This document shows, in pieces, positions 40,170-52,365 of a stretch of DNA of 64,000 nt (the first letter of the stretch is position 1; each line of letters starts with the position of its first letter). Under the pieces are notes generated by a model, which ran no database searches, had not been told where the DNA came from, and was given only the letters and a program-made list of their open reading frames with translations. The DNA lies in NCBI RefSeq assembly GCF_011764425.1, contig NZ_BLPF01000003.1, positions 744,001-808,000 of the forward strand, given 5' to 3'. The DNA comes from Phytohabitans houttuyneae (lineage in GTDB: Bacteria; Actinomycetota; Actinomycetes; Mycobacteriales; Micromonosporaceae). Made by a program: the position numbers and the translations under genes.

Positions 40170-40840
40170 GCGCTGACCTGCTCACCGCTACCGACGTGCA
40201 TCTGGCGTTCGGGCCGACCCGGGCGCTCGACGGGGTCAGCGTCGCGGTACGGCCTGGCGAGGTCCTCGCGCTCGTTGGTCCCTCCGGCTCCGGCAAGTCG
40301 ACACTCCTGCACTGCCTCGCCGGTGTCCTGCGTCCGGACCGGGGCACCGTTGTCTATGCGGGCCGGCGGATCGATGACGCCGGCGACGAGGTCCGCAGCC
40401 GCGTGCGGCGGGAGCGGTTCGGTTTCGTCTTCCAGTTCGGCTCCCTCGTGCCGGAGCTGACGGCGGTGGAAAACGTCGCGTTCCCGCTGCGCCTGTCGGG
40501 TGTGCGCCGGCGCCCCGCTGAGGCGCGGGCGCGCGCGTGGCTGGACCGGCTCGGGGTCGGCGAGGTCGCGGCGAAGCGGCCCGGCGAGATGTCCGGTGGA
40601 CAGGGTCAACGGGTCGCGGTCGCCCGGGCGCTGGTCGGCAAGCCGACCGTGGTCTTCGCCGACGAGCCGACCGGCGCCCTCGACAGCTTCAACGGCGAGC
40701 TGGTCATGGGCGAACTGATGACCGCCGTGCGTGAAGAGGGCGCTGCGGTGGTGCTGGTGACGCACGAGGAACGGATCGCTGCCTACGCTGACCGCGAGAT
40801 CGAGCTGCGCGACGGCCGCTTGGCGGGAGTGCCGGTGTGA
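40166..40840 (+). CDS. ABC transporter ATPase (MacB/LolD type)
   Basis: 224 residues. Walker A GPSGSGKST, signature MSGGQGQRVAVARAL, Walker B VVFADEP, H-loop VTHEE. The ATP-binding cassette is of the export type partnered with FtsX-like permeases. ATG overlaps the PadR stop by 4 nt and its stop overlaps the permease by 4 nt. Confidence 0.95.
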   Translation: MSADLLTATDVHLAFGPTRALDGVSVAVRPGEVLALVGPSGSGKSTLLHCLAGVLRPDRGTVVYAGRRIDDAGDEVRSRVRRERFGFVFQFGSLVPELTAVENVAFPLRLSGVRRRPAEARARAWLDRLGVGEVAAKRPGEMSGGQGQRVAVARALVGKPTVVFADEPTGALDSFNGELVMGELMTAVREEGAAVVLVTHEERIAAYADREIELRDGRLAGVPV

Positions 40841-43317
40841 GGGCGCTCGTGTTCGCGGCCGGCCTGGCGTTTCGCGACGTGAGCCGGGCCGGCCGGGACG
40901 GCCGGGCGCGGCTGGTGATGATGGTCGGCGCGGTCACGGTGGCCGTGGCCATCCTGCTGGCGGCCGCCGCGGTTATGCCGGCGATGGCCGCGCGGATCGG
41001 AAAGACCGCCGGCCGCGGGGTCGCCTTCGACGGCGATGGCGTCGTGCACACGACCGGCGTGCGGGCCAACCTCTCCGTCGGCTACTGGCGGGGTCAGCAG
41101 ATCAAGGTGCTCTACGTCGAGGTGGGCGACGGGATCCGCGCCGAGCCGCCGATGGGCGTGCCACGCACACCGCTGCCGGGCGAGGTCTTCGTCTCCGCCG
41201 CCCTCGCCCGCGCGCTGGCCGGCCCAGGCGCGGCTGAGCTGTCGCCGCGGATCCCCGGCGCCGTCGTCGGCGCCGTGGACCGGGGTGGGCTGGTCGGCCC
41301 CGATGAGCTCTACGCCGTCGCGGGCGCCCGGCCGGGCCAGCTCGACGCCGCCCCGGGCAGTCGCGGTGACTGGGCACCCCGGTTCGCCCGCCCCGAACCC
41401 GGTCCACAGTGGATGTCCCAAGCCGCCTACACGGACGGCTCGGGCAGCCGGGGCGAGTCCGGGCCGGTCGACGAACTGATAATGGTCGCGGGACTGGCCG
41501 TGTTCGGGCTCGTGGTACCCCTGCTGGTGTTGATTGGCACCGCGACCCGGCTCTCCGCCGCGACGCGTGAGCGGCGGCTCAGCGCGATGCGCCTGGTCGG
41601 TGCCAGTGCCCGGCAGTTGCGGATGTTCGCAGCGGTCGAGGCAGGACTCGTCGGTGTCGTCGGCGCGGGGTTCGGGACGGTGCTGTTCTATGCGCTGCGC
41701 ACACCCGTCGCCGGTCTGCTGCCGATCCGAGACGGCCTCTACGCCGCCGAGTTCGCGCCGCCGGCCGAGGCGCTGCTCGCCGTCCTCGCCGGGGTGCCGG
41801 TGCTGGCGGCGGGCGCCGGGCTCCTGGCGCTGCGCCGGGCTGTCACCGCGCCGTTGAGCGTGCGCCGCCAAGCGGGCCGGGCACCGTCGAGCGTGCTGCT
41901 GCTGACGCCGCTCGCGCTGGGCCTGTTGCTGCTCGTCGGCGCCTACCTGGACCGACGCGCGCTGCTCGCCGGCGCCTGGCATGGTCGAGGGCTGCTGCTC
42001 GGCGGCGCGGCGCTGTGTCTGATCGGGCTGGCGATCGGTGCGGCGGCGTTGACCAGGCTCGCCGGTGAGCTGCTGTGCCGGTACGGGCGCGGCCTCGCCA
42101 GTCAGCTCGCCGGCCGGCGGTTGGTCGCCGACCCCGCCGGGGCGGCGCGGGCGCTCACCGGCACCGCCCTGATGGTGGTGCTGCTCGGCTGGGCGGCCGC
42201 GCTGCTCCCCATCCTGGTCAAGCCGGGGGAGGCCACCGACGCGGACGGGCTCACCGCGACACTGCGGCCCCACACGATGGTGGTGACGCTCAAGTCCCAC
42301 GCGGAACTCACCACCGCACGGTCCGCGCTTCAGGGCGTCGACGGAATCGGCGGCACCGCCGCCATCCGCCACGTCGACCTGCTGCCACCGGGCGTACGGC
42401 TCGCGGACAGCTACAGCGCCGACGGCGCTCCCACTGTCGGACAGCAACGGGTACTCGGACTCGTAGCCGACTGCGCCGAGTTGGCGACCGTGCTCCGGGC
42501 TCCCTTGCCTGGATGCCGCCCCGACGAGGTGCAGCTCATCGACAGCAGCTGGTTCGACCCGGCCGAGCTGGCCGCGGTGGGGCGGCTCCAGAAGCTGACA
42601 ACCGACTTCACCACAGCCGGGACGGCGGTCACGACCACGGCAGGGCCGGTATTCGGCGTGCCCGCCGACGTGACCTCGGTGACCCTGCCCGACGCGCTGC
42701 TCAACCGCCGTGACGGCCTCGTCTTCGACGGCGACGTACTCGTGCCGCCACCGCTGATGCCGGCGGTCGACGACTGGACCCCGCCCACCCTGCTGGTCTC
42801 GACCGACGGGCGGACCGCCACGCTGGAGGCGATCCGGACCAGGCTCGGCGCAGCGCGAACGGCCTACCCGCCGATGACCGCGGAGGAGTCGGTCACGCTC
42901 GCCCGGGCCGAGCAGGATGGGTACATCACAGGTGCCGTACTGGCCGCCCTGGCCGTGGTGTTGGTCGGCGGCCTCTCGCTCGCCGTGACCACGGCAGACG
43001 GGGTGCGCGAGCGACACCGGGCCAACTCGGCGCTGACCGCGATAGGAACGCCGGTAACGGTGCTCCGGCGCGGCGTGCTACTGCACACGGCGGCGCCGCT
43101 GCTGCTGACAGTCGCGGTAGCAGTCGCCGTCACGGCCACGACGTCCTGGCTCTACCTGCGACTGGGAGCCGACGAATCCACCACCGTGCCCCCGCTGCCG
43201 TGGGCCGCCTACGCCGCTATCGGTGCCGTCGCCCTCGGCACGTGCCTACTCGCGAACGTCGCCGCACTACCCTTCGTACAAGCCGCAACCCGGCCAGACG
43301 CGCTGCGCACCGAGTAG
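40837..43317 (+). CDS. FtsX-like ABC permease
   Basis: 826 residues from GTG 40837. Two FtsX-type halves: an N-terminal helix then a large extracellular domain, a group of three helices around 210-330 (GLAVFGLVVPLLVLIG, VEAGLVGVVGAGFGTVLFYA, ALLAVLAGVPVLAAGAGLL), further helices at 350-440 and a final group (AVLAALAVVLVGGLSLAV and the C-terminus). Works with the ATPase as a mechanotransmission-type exporter or lipoprotein/peptide translocator. The regulator, ATPase and permease order is a resistance or envelope-stress operon. Confidence 0.92.
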   Translation: MRALVFAAGLAFRDVSRAGRDGRARLVMMVGAVTVAVAILLAAAAVMPAMAARIGKTAGRGVAFDGDGVVHTTGVRANLSVGYWRGQQIKVLYVEVGDGIRAEPPMGVPRTPLPGEVFVSAALARALAGPGAAELSPRIPGAVVGAVDRGGLVGPDELYAVAGARPGQLDAAPGSRGDWAPRFARPEPGPQWMSQAAYTDGSGSRGESGPVDELIMVAGLAVFGLVVPLLVLIGTATRLSAATRERRLSAMRLVGASARQLRMFAAVEAGLVGVVGAGFGTVLFYALRTPVAGLLPIRDGLYAAEFAPPAEALLAVLAGVPVLAAGAGLLALRRAVTAPLSVRRQAGRAPSSVLLLTPLALGLLLLVGAYLDRRALLAGAWHGRGLLLGGAALCLIGLAIGAAALTRLAGELLCRYGRGLASQLAGRRLVADPAGAARALTGTALMVVLLGWAAALLPILVKPGEATDADGLTATLRPHTMVVTLKSHAELTTARSALQGVDGIGGTAAIRHVDLLPPGVRLADSYSADGAPTVGQQRVLGLVADCAELATVLRAPLPGCRPDEVQLIDSSWFDPAELAAVGRLQKLTTDFTTAGTAVTTTAGPVFGVPADVTSVTLPDALLNRRDGLVFDGDVLVPPPLMPAVDDWTPPTLLVSTDGRTATLEAIRTRLGAARTAYPPMTAEESVTLARAEQDGYITGAVLAALAVVLVGGLSLAVTTADGVRERHRANSALTAIGTPVTVLRRGVLLHTAAPLLLTVAVAVAVTATTSWLYLRLGADESTTVPPLPWAAYAAIGAVALGTCLLANVAALPFVQAATRPDALRTE

Positions 43318-43366
43318 CGAAGCAAAACACCTCGCACCCCGCCCACCTGACCGGCACCATGACCAC

Positions 43367-43900
43367 GTGCACGATTGGCCCGGACATGCCGGCGGCGAGG
43401 TGCCCTCACCGACCCTGGTCGCCGCCTGGCTGACCCTGGACATGGTGCCCGCTGAGCGGATCCCTCGCTGGGCAGCGTTCTGGCTCGTCGACGGGTGCGA
43501 CGGGCCAGCGCTCATCGAGCTCGCCGGGCTGCACGGCGACGACCCTCGCGAGGTCCGGGACCTGCTTCCCGCCGCGCTCGCCGAGTGCCGCGTGGCCGTA
43601 CCAGCAGCCGAGGCCGCGGCCGCGATGGAAACCTTTACCCACCTCGCCCAGCTCTGTGTCGAGGGCAGGGCCGGCGAGCGGTGGATCGTCGACAAGGTGG
43701 CCGAAATCCTTCGCAGGTCCGGCTACGCCAACGAGGTCATCGCTCTTCCGCTCGGGCAGCTATACGACCTGGACGACGAATGGGGCGCGGGCTGGGGCCG
43801 CACCGACGCAGAACTGCGCACCGTCACCCGCCAAGCCTGCGACGATCAACTGCGCTTGGCCGCCGCCCACCAGGCCCCGCCTCGCACTGAACGCACGTAG
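43367..43900 (+). CDS. Hypothetical protein
   Basis: About 177 residues if started at GTG 43367; GTG 43400 is an alternative. Cytoplasmic, with LVAAWLTLDMVPAERIPRWA near the start and a helical C-terminus rich in Ala/Glu/Asp (WGRTDAELRTVTRQACDDQL). Similar proteins are found in actinobacteria without assigned function. It follows the exporter operon after 50 nt but no functional tie is shown. Confidence 0.55.
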   Translation: MHDWPGHAGGEVPSPTLVAAWLTLDMVPAERIPRWAAFWLVDGCDGPALIELAGLHGDDPREVRDLLPAALAECRVAVPAAEAAAAMETFTHLAQLCVEGRAGERWIVDKVAEILRRSGYANEVIALPLGQLYDLDDEWGAGWGRTDAELRTVTRQACDDQLRLAAAHQAPPRTERT

Positions 43901-43969
43901 GCCAGAGGATCCGTCCGCGCGGCGAACGCGGCGGCGTGCCTGTGGCCGTCTCGTGGTTCTATTCTCGGC

Positions 43970-44596
43970 ATGTCGGACTACCGGGCGATGCCCGTGCTGG
44001 AACTGTCGATCGACCTCGGTGTCCGACCCAGCATGGTCGAACTCGCCAAGCAGACGCAGGCGATCGTGCAGTTGTGGGAGTTCTCCCGCAGCGTCGTCAT
44101 GTCGATGCCGGTTTTCCCGGAGCAGTGGCACGAGCCGACCGCCCGACGCCTGACCGCCGTCCCGCACCCGCGGTGGGTCCAGTACGGGGACGACGACTGG
44201 CCAGGGCCGGAGGTCCTGTGCATCAGGCAGATGTCGATCGCCAGTCCGTGGGAGGTCTTCCTGACGGTTGCCGCAGAGCGTGCCGCGCCCCTGATGTACG
44301 GCGGTGCAGTCCTTGTCGGACTCGAACGGATCATCCGGCTGGTGATGGACTGGCAGGTCCACCGCCAGCAGCTACAGCAGGCACGTAACAGCGCGGCCCC
44401 ATCAGGACAGCTGGTATCGGAACCGGGTGATCGGCGGCAGGAACCTGACCTCGCTCAGATCTTGAGTGCCTTCGTCGCGCGCCACAATGCACAGGAGGGC
44501 GCTCCAGCCGAACAGATCGACGTAGCGTTGTCGGCTATCGATGTGCTCAAGGCCCATCCGATCCAGCGGGTTCGTCTCCAGCAGCCAGAGGACTAG
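43970..44596 (+). CDS. Hypothetical protein
   Basis: 208 residues from ATG 43970. Central segment (LTVAAERAAPLMYGGAVLVG then LERIIRLVMDWQVHRQQL) suggests an amphipathic helix near a membrane. The C-terminal third is helical (LAQILSAFVARHNAQEGAP). No conserved family recognised. The 3' end overlaps the convergent STAS gene by 50 nt. Confidence 0.55.
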   Translation: MSDYRAMPVLELSIDLGVRPSMVELAKQTQAIVQLWEFSRSVVMSMPVFPEQWHEPTARRLTAVPHPRWVQYGDDDWPGPEVLCIRQMSIASPWEVFLTVAAERAAPLMYGGAVLVGLERIIRLVMDWQVHRQQLQQARNSAAPSGQLVSEPGDRRQEPDLAQILSAFVARHNAQEGAPAEQIDVALSAIDVLKAHPIQRVRLQQPED

Positions 44597-44948
44597 CGGG
44601 CTCTTTCGCCGCAAACCCGGTTTTGCGCAGGTCAGGGTTTCGCAGGAGCGGATAGACGCCGGTCACGACCAGGACCCGCTCCACCAGGCCGCGCGCATTG
44701 GCCACGGTGACGGTGACGCCGCGGGTGCTGGCGTGCTGGTGGGCGGCGACCAGAGCACCGACGATCGTGGAGTCGATGAAGGTGGCGTTGGCCAGGTCGA
44801 CCAGTACCGCTTGGCGCGGGTGATCGGCGGCGACCCGTGCGAATGCCGTCTGAAGGTCGCCCAGGGCAGCCAGGTCGAATTCGCCGCTGAGGGCGACGCG
44901 GACGTGGTCGACGTGTACCTGCGTACTGATGGCGTACTCGGTTGCCAC
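44547..44948 (-). CDS. STAS-domain anti-sigma factor antagonist
   Basis: 133 residues from GTG 44948, GGAGGAGG upstream. STAS fold: VRVALSGEFDLAALGDLQTA, AVLVDLANATFIDSTIVGALV. The phosphorylatable Ser60 in FIDST is present, as in RsbV/SpoIIAA. The extended C-terminus (KTGFAAKEPASPLAAG) is unusual. No anti-sigma kinase or sigma gene is adjacent, so partners lie elsewhere. Confidence 0.9.
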   Translation of the reverse strand: MATEYAISTQVHVDHVRVALSGEFDLAALGDLQTAFARVAADHPRQAVLVDLANATFIDSTIVGALVAAHQHASTRGVTVTVANARGLVERVLVVTGVYPLLRNPDLRKTGFAAKEPASPLAAGDEPAGSDGP

Positions 44949-45154
44949 CCGTACCTCCTCCGCGGGCACGACCATCTCGCACCCGAGCGCCGCGCGGCCG
45001 GGTGAAGCGCCATGACTAGAGGCACTTTCCGGCCACGAGGCTAGTCCATAACTGGGCCGCGGGACGACACGCCGAGCCGGACACCGGTGACTTTTCGGGT
45101 CGGTCCCCAGCCTCCTTCTCGGAACCGGGGAGCGCGTGGTGGCGTCGTAACGGC

Positions 45155-46009
45155 ATGCGTACGGCGGTGCTTGGCGTGGCGGCGGTCCTGATGGTGGGCG
45201 GCTGCGCCGCGGACGCCCAGCGACCCGCGGACAGTGCGCCCGCCGGCGCCGATCAACTCGTCGGCGTGGAGTGGCAGCTGACCGAGGTCGTCGAGCCGTC
45301 CGGCCGTTGGTCGCCACAGCCGGGGGCGGAGGCCCGGTTGCGGTTCGACGGCGACGGCGGCTGGAGTGGTGAGCCGTGTAACCACCTCACCGGCGCGGCG
45401 CGCCTCGAGTCCACGACTGCCCACTTCGAAGCCGGCGGGGGCACCGAAATGGCGTGCTCGGGGGAGAGGGGCAGGCTCGAGCAGGCGTTCGGCAAGGTCC
45501 TGAGTGGACAGGCGAGCTGGGCGGTCGAGGCGGGCACGCTGCGGATCGACAAGGGGGACGGCTGGGGCCTGCGGTTTCGGGTCAGCGACCAGATCTACCC
45601 CAGGTCGGACGTGCAAGGGTTGGCGCAGGGGCGGCGGGGTCCGTACGAGTACCGGTTCGGTTGGCAACGCTGCGACCCGGACATCTGCCTGACCTGGGAG
45701 CGGCGCGACGCGGCAGGACAGCCGTGGGGGACGTCGGGGACGGCGTTCTCCGAGCCGTCTTTGTCCGGAATCGTGGACTCAGTGGGGGACGCGCTGTTTC
45801 TCGGCGGTGTGGCACCACCGAAGACGGCTCGCGTGATTTACAAGCCGTCACCGGAGGCCGATCCTGTCGAGCTAACGCTGTACGACGTGCCCGGCGTCTC
45901 GATCGGGAAGGTGTTCGGCGGTTTCGTGGACAGGCCCGTGGCCAAGGCGTCCTGGATCGCGCTGGACGCCAGCGGGCGGGAGCTGCTGCGCCGCGACGAC
46001 GTGTCGTAG
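45155..46009 (+). CDS. META-domain lipoprotein
   Basis: 284 residues. Signal peptide with lipobox VGGC (Cys17). A META domain (about 35-130; VGVEWQLTEV, EARLRFDGDGGWSGEPCNHLTGA, EMACSGERGRLEQAF) and a second region (130-284) without recognised family. Exported to the outside of the membrane. META-domain lipoproteins are associated with envelope stress. Isolated gene. Confidence 0.85.
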   Translation: MRTAVLGVAAVLMVGGCAADAQRPADSAPAGADQLVGVEWQLTEVVEPSGRWSPQPGAEARLRFDGDGGWSGEPCNHLTGAARLESTTAHFEAGGGTEMACSGERGRLEQAFGKVLSGQASWAVEAGTLRIDKGDGWGLRFRVSDQIYPRSDVQGLAQGRRGPYEYRFGWQRCDPDICLTWERRDAAGQPWGTSGTAFSEPSLSGIVDSVGDALFLGGVAPPKTARVIYKPSPEADPVELTLYDVPGVSIGKVFGGFVDRPVAKASWIALDASGRELLRRDDVS

Positions 46010-46159
46010 CTGCTGTCCGGAAGTCGCCGCGGACGTCTGCGACGACGGGCGCCGGAAACTCCCCAAGGAAATCCGGGAGGAGGTGTCGGATCGGCGCGGT
46101 GAGGTTCGTAGGAGGGGTGACGCCGCCCGCTGTCCTGACACCACAGGAGATGATCTTCG

Positions 46160-46483
46160 ATGCAATACCTGGTTTCCGTGATCGATGACAAGAACAATCC
46201 CGGCAGCACGGACCGGCGGCCTGCCATCAGCGCGTTCAACGAACGACTGATCGCCGAGGGCTACTGGGTCTTCGCGGGCGGACTCGCGGATACCGACACC
46301 GCCACGGTCGTCGACAACCGGGGCGAGCGGGTGGTGTTCACCGACGGGCCTTTCGTGGAGACGAAGGAGTACCTCGCCGGTGTCTGGGTGTGGGAGGTCC
46401 CCGATCTGGATGTGGCGCTCAAGCTCGCTTCCGAGGCGTCGAAGGTCTGCGATCGGAAGATCGAGGTGCGGCCGTTCCGGTGA
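46160..46483 (+). CDS. YCII-related (DGPF) protein
   Basis: 107 residues. The YciI-like ferredoxin-fold domain includes QYLVSVIDDK at the start and the DGPF signature (FTDGPFVETKEYLAG). These proteins commonly precede an ECF sigma factor (ECF42 group) and are thought to be its regulatory partner. Here the following gene is only a fragment of that sigma factor, overlapping by 4 nt. Confidence 0.9.
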   Translation: MQYLVSVIDDKNNPGSTDRRPAISAFNERLIAEGYWVFAGGLADTDTATVVDNRGERVVFTDGPFVETKEYLAGVWVWEVPDLDVALKLASEASKVCDRKIEVRPFR

Positions 46484-46671
46484 GCGACATCGACGAGGTG
46501 ATGCGGGCACGTGCCTCGCCTCGGTCCCTCGCCGAGGCGACGTGGAGAGCAACGGCGCAGGAACTCGGAGGTGCCGGGTTGTCGGATCGGGTCATCGGTG
46601 TTCGTGGTGGGGGTGAGAGGCCGCCCAGAAGGGCGCCCCCGACGGAACCGAGAAGGACGTTCCTCATATGA
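46480..46671 (+). pseudogene. Start of an ECF42-type sigma factor, truncated
   Basis: GTG 46480 overlaps the YCII stop and gives SDIDEVMRAR, the N-terminal signature of ECF42 sigma factors, but after about 10 residues the reading frame diverges to low-complexity Arg/Gly/Pro sequence and never shows sigma regions 2 or 4. Interpreted as a truncated gene whose body has been deleted or replaced. Confidence 0.7.
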
Positions 46672-46935
46672 CTACCTTGACGGAGCCGAGCACACCCGCT
46701 GCACACCGCTCCAGTCGCCGGATGTGGGCGATCCTGGGGCTGGTGCTGCTCGCCGACGCTCTCGACGTCATCGATGCGACGGTCACGAACATCGCGGCTC
46801 CCACCATCGCCAGCGAGCTCGACGGCGGAGAGAGTTTGATCAAGTGGTTGGGGCCGGCGTACATGCTCGCCATGGGTGTCCTGCTCGTGGTCGGCGGACG
46901 GCTGGGTGACAAGTTCGGCCAACGCAGGCTCTTCC
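46668..46935 (+). pseudogene. MFS drug-exporter (DHA2) N-terminal fragment
   Basis: ATG 46668 starts a protein with MWAILGLVLLADALDVIDAT (first membrane helix), GPAYMLAMGVLLVVGGRLGD (second helix) and the DHA2 signature GDKFGQRR, then departs after RRLF at about 46935 to sequence without membrane helices. Only 90 of about 500 residues are present. Follows the truncated sigma gene, suggesting one deletion hit both. Confidence 0.8.
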
Positions 46936-47498
46936 GCGAACGTCGTGGGGAGGGCTGGTGTCCGCGACGGTCGCGTTCACCGCTCACGTCGAGCGCGATG
47001 CGAGTCATCCTCCTGGCGCAGCACATTGAGCGCTGTTTCGGGCTACCGGCGGATCGCACTGGGGTGCCAGCGCCGGTCTGCCGTCGCTCGATGCCCCACG
47101 CGAAGATCCCGGATCCGAGGACACCGACCACGAAGCCGGTGAGCGCCCACCAGCCTCAGGCCCGCCGCCGACGGTCCGCAACGCCTCGGCCAAACACAGC
47201 ACCGGCGACCCCGCCGGTTGCGGGGAGCCCCGAGCGAGCCCTGCGGTTTCCCGCCGGCTGGCAACTGCGGCGCACTCAGCAACCTAACTGGCGGTCGCTG
47301 CGTAACCCCCACATCTGCTCTCGTACCAGCGGGCCTCGACTCGTTCGAGGGCCGGTCAGCGGCAGGTCGGCCGGGCATCGCGGCGCAGCTGGGCCTGTGT
47401 CCGTTGAGTAGTCGGAAGACGTACGTTCATGTTCGACTCGCGGCGAGGGCGGCTGGGCCATGAGATGATTGAATCCTTCCAGCTAAGGCCGTGACTCC
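46936..47498. other. Decayed or recombined stretch
   Basis: About 560 nt without an intact gene. A minus-strand patch near 47080-47131 reads GVLGSGIFAWGIERRQ in one frame, resembling a membrane protein end, but has no continuing frame. Likely the scar of the deletion that removed the sigma and MFS bodies. Confidence 0.45.
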
Positions 47499-47870
47499 AT
47501 GTCAACAGCGCAGGATCCTCCGCAGACCCCTGCCCGGCTCGGTCCGCCAGGTACAGCCCCGCGCGAGGACGCAGCGGACGGGACGTCTGCCTACGAGGAG
47601 CAGATCGCGGGGATCGTCGACAGGCTTCAGCAGCGGTACCCGCGTGCGGCGGTCTCCGGACTTGACCTCGAAGGTCGGGTCCGCGGCGCCTACCGCCAGT
47701 TCGACACCGCCCGCGTCCGAACCTTCGTCACCATCCTCGTTGAGCGCCTCGTGCGGCGTTCCATCGAGGAGCCCTCCTTGGCCGTGCCAAACCCGGTGGC
47801 GGCGTCGAGCGGGTTGAGATCGCCTTGGCGCAGCTCGCGGCGGACGCGACGGCACGTGCCATCGACCTGA
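47499..47870 (+). CDS. Three-helix bundle dimerisation-type protein (DUF3562-like)
   Basis: 123 residues. A disordered Pro/Ala start then a helical core (EQIAGIVDRLQQRYPRAAVS, FDTARVRTFVTILVERLVRR) typical of a three-helix-bundle dimerisation family of unknown role. The C-terminus is Arg/Ser-rich and possibly misread. It lies 18 nt before a 61-residue gene on the same strand; the pair recurs in related actinobacteria by my recollection (inference). Confidence 0.65.
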   Translation: MSTAQDPPQTPARLGPPGTAPREDAADGTSAYEEQIAGIVDRLQQRYPRAAVSGLDLEGRVRGAYRQFDTARVRTFVTILVERLVRRSIEEPSLAVPNPVAASSGLRSPWRSSRRTRRHVPST

Positions 47871-47888
47871 CAAGGGTGAGGACAAACG

Positions 47889-48074
47889 ATGCAGATTGAC
47901 AAGGCAGAGATCATCGCGGTCCTGCGGTCCAGAGGGCTGTGGGAAAGAGCCGACTGGGTCGACCGGACACTGCCGCTGGTCATCGATACAGCAAAGAATG
48001 GCTCACTGTTGCGGATGCTCCACATCGACCCCGCCCGCATGTCAGCCATGAGCGGGGCCAAGCAAGACAGTTGA
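47889..48074 (+). CDS. Small conserved hypothetical protein
   Basis: 61 residues: MQIDKAEIIAVLRSRGLWER, ADWVDRTLPLVIDTAKNGSL, LRMLHIDPARM. Charged and soluble, alpha-helical. GTGAGGAC lies upstream. It follows the DUF3562-like gene and probably functions with it; function unknown. Confidence 0.65.
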   Translation: MQIDKAEIIAVLRSRGLWERADWVDRTLPLVIDTAKNGSLLRMLHIDPARMSAMSGAKQDS

Positions 48075-48103
48075 GCGGGCGCTGTGGCCTCGCCGCATAG
48101 TGG

Positions 48104-48330
48104 TTGGTCGTTGAGGTTGTCCCCTACGACCCGAACTGGCGTGGCCAGTTCGAGCTTGAACGGCAGCGGTTGGTGCGCGTGCTGCCGGGGTTTGAGCATC
48201 GAGCACATCGGGTCGACCAGCGTGGTGGGATTGGCAGCCAAGCCGATCATCGACATCTCGGCGGTGGTGCCCGAGGTCTGCGAGATCGCCGCGGACATCC
48301 GGCTGGTCCGGCCTACCACCGTGACCGCCT
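48104..48330 (+). pseudogene. GrpB-family remnant
   Basis: One frame gives VEVVPYDPNWRGQFELERQR (the GrpB start, TTG at 48104) and, after a break near 48190, the next gives SIEHIGSTSVVGLAAKPIID, the GrpB catalytic core. Downstream sequence does not resemble the rest of the family. Both a frame break and truncation; non-functional nucleotidyltransferase-like gene. Confidence 0.7.
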
Positions 48331-51599
<3,269 letters not shown>

Positions 51600-51615
51600 G
51601 CATTTCGCTGACAGT

Positions 51616-51655
51616 TCGGGTGTGTCCGGCGCCGACCCGCGCCGGACACACCCGA
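51616..51655 (+). terminator. Strong hairpin terminator after the xylanase
   Basis: A 17-bp perfect stem (TCGGGTGTGTCCGGCGC with GCGCCGGACACACCCGA) with loop CGACCC, starting 16 nt after the xylanase stop. No T-run follows, as usual for high-GC actinobacteria, but the stem alone is very stable. Confidence 0.85.
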
Positions 51656-51711
51656 TGCCGCTTATGGCGCCATGGCGGTAATGGGTGGCTGCGCGGGTCC
51701 GAGAGGAAGTC

Positions 51712-52317
51712 TCACCGCCACCAGCGTTGTGACGGAGCGCATTGCGGGCAGGTGCAGCGCGGCAGGACGGACGGCACCGGTTGCCGGGGTGTCAGGGGCA
51801 GCGCGAGGGTCTGGCGTGCGCCGAGGTTGACCTGCCGGGCGGCCACGGCGCGGAAGGGGTCAGGCTCGGTGAACAGCGCGTCGCGGCGGCTGGCGAACGC
51901 GGTCAGCGTGTACGGCCCCAGCGGAACGGCGAGCTCGACCTGGTCGCCGACCAGCGCCGGCACGACCAGGCCGCTGGCGGACCGCAGGTAAGGCTGGCCG
52001 ACGAGTACCAGAGTGACCGGATCGCCCTCGCGGAGGCCGAGCTGACGGACGGCGCCGGTTAGTCCGGTGTAGAGGGAGAGCGTGGCGGGTCGTGCCGCCG
52101 ACGGACGCCCCACTGTGGACAGGTTCAGCGCCCGTCCGGTGGCGTCGAACGCCCGCGCCGGCGCTCCGGACCGGTTGAAGGTCAGGCGGTCGTAGAGGCA
52201 TTGCCCCGCCCACGCGACGACCGGTCCGGCCGGACCGAAGAAGAATCCCGCCGCCGACTGGACGAAAGCCTCGCGCAGCCGTCGCCACTCCTGCTCGGTA
52301 AGGCTCCTTGAGTTCAT
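51712..52317 (-). CDS. Hypothetical protein
   Basis: 201 residues from ATG 52317 with GAAGGGAGAG upstream. Beta-rich internal repeats (VTLVLVGQPYLRSASGLVVP, VELAVPLGPYTLTAF) and a C-terminal Cys patch (PRCTCPQCAPS) that may bind metal. Begins 49 nt downstream of the membrane-protein gene on the same strand. Unknown function. Confidence 0.6.
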   Translation of the reverse strand: MNSRSLTEQEWRRLREAFVQSAAGFFFGPAGPVVAWAGQCLYDRLTFNRSGAPARAFDATGRALNLSTVGRPSAARPATLSLYTGLTGAVRQLGLREGDPVTLVLVGQPYLRSASGLVVPALVGDQVELAVPLGPYTLTAFASRRDALFTEPDPFRAVAARQVNLGARQTLALPLTPRQPVPSVLPRCTCPQCAPSQRWWR

Positions 52318-52365
52318 GTCTCTCCCTTCTCGCCGCACCCATCGCGGCATGGGCACGCCGGTTGG

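Noticed and set aside
40783-43017. Antisense 744-residue frame opposite the FtsX permease
   Set aside because: Composition is Arg/Gln/Gly-rich with no domain; the plus-strand permease is clearly real.
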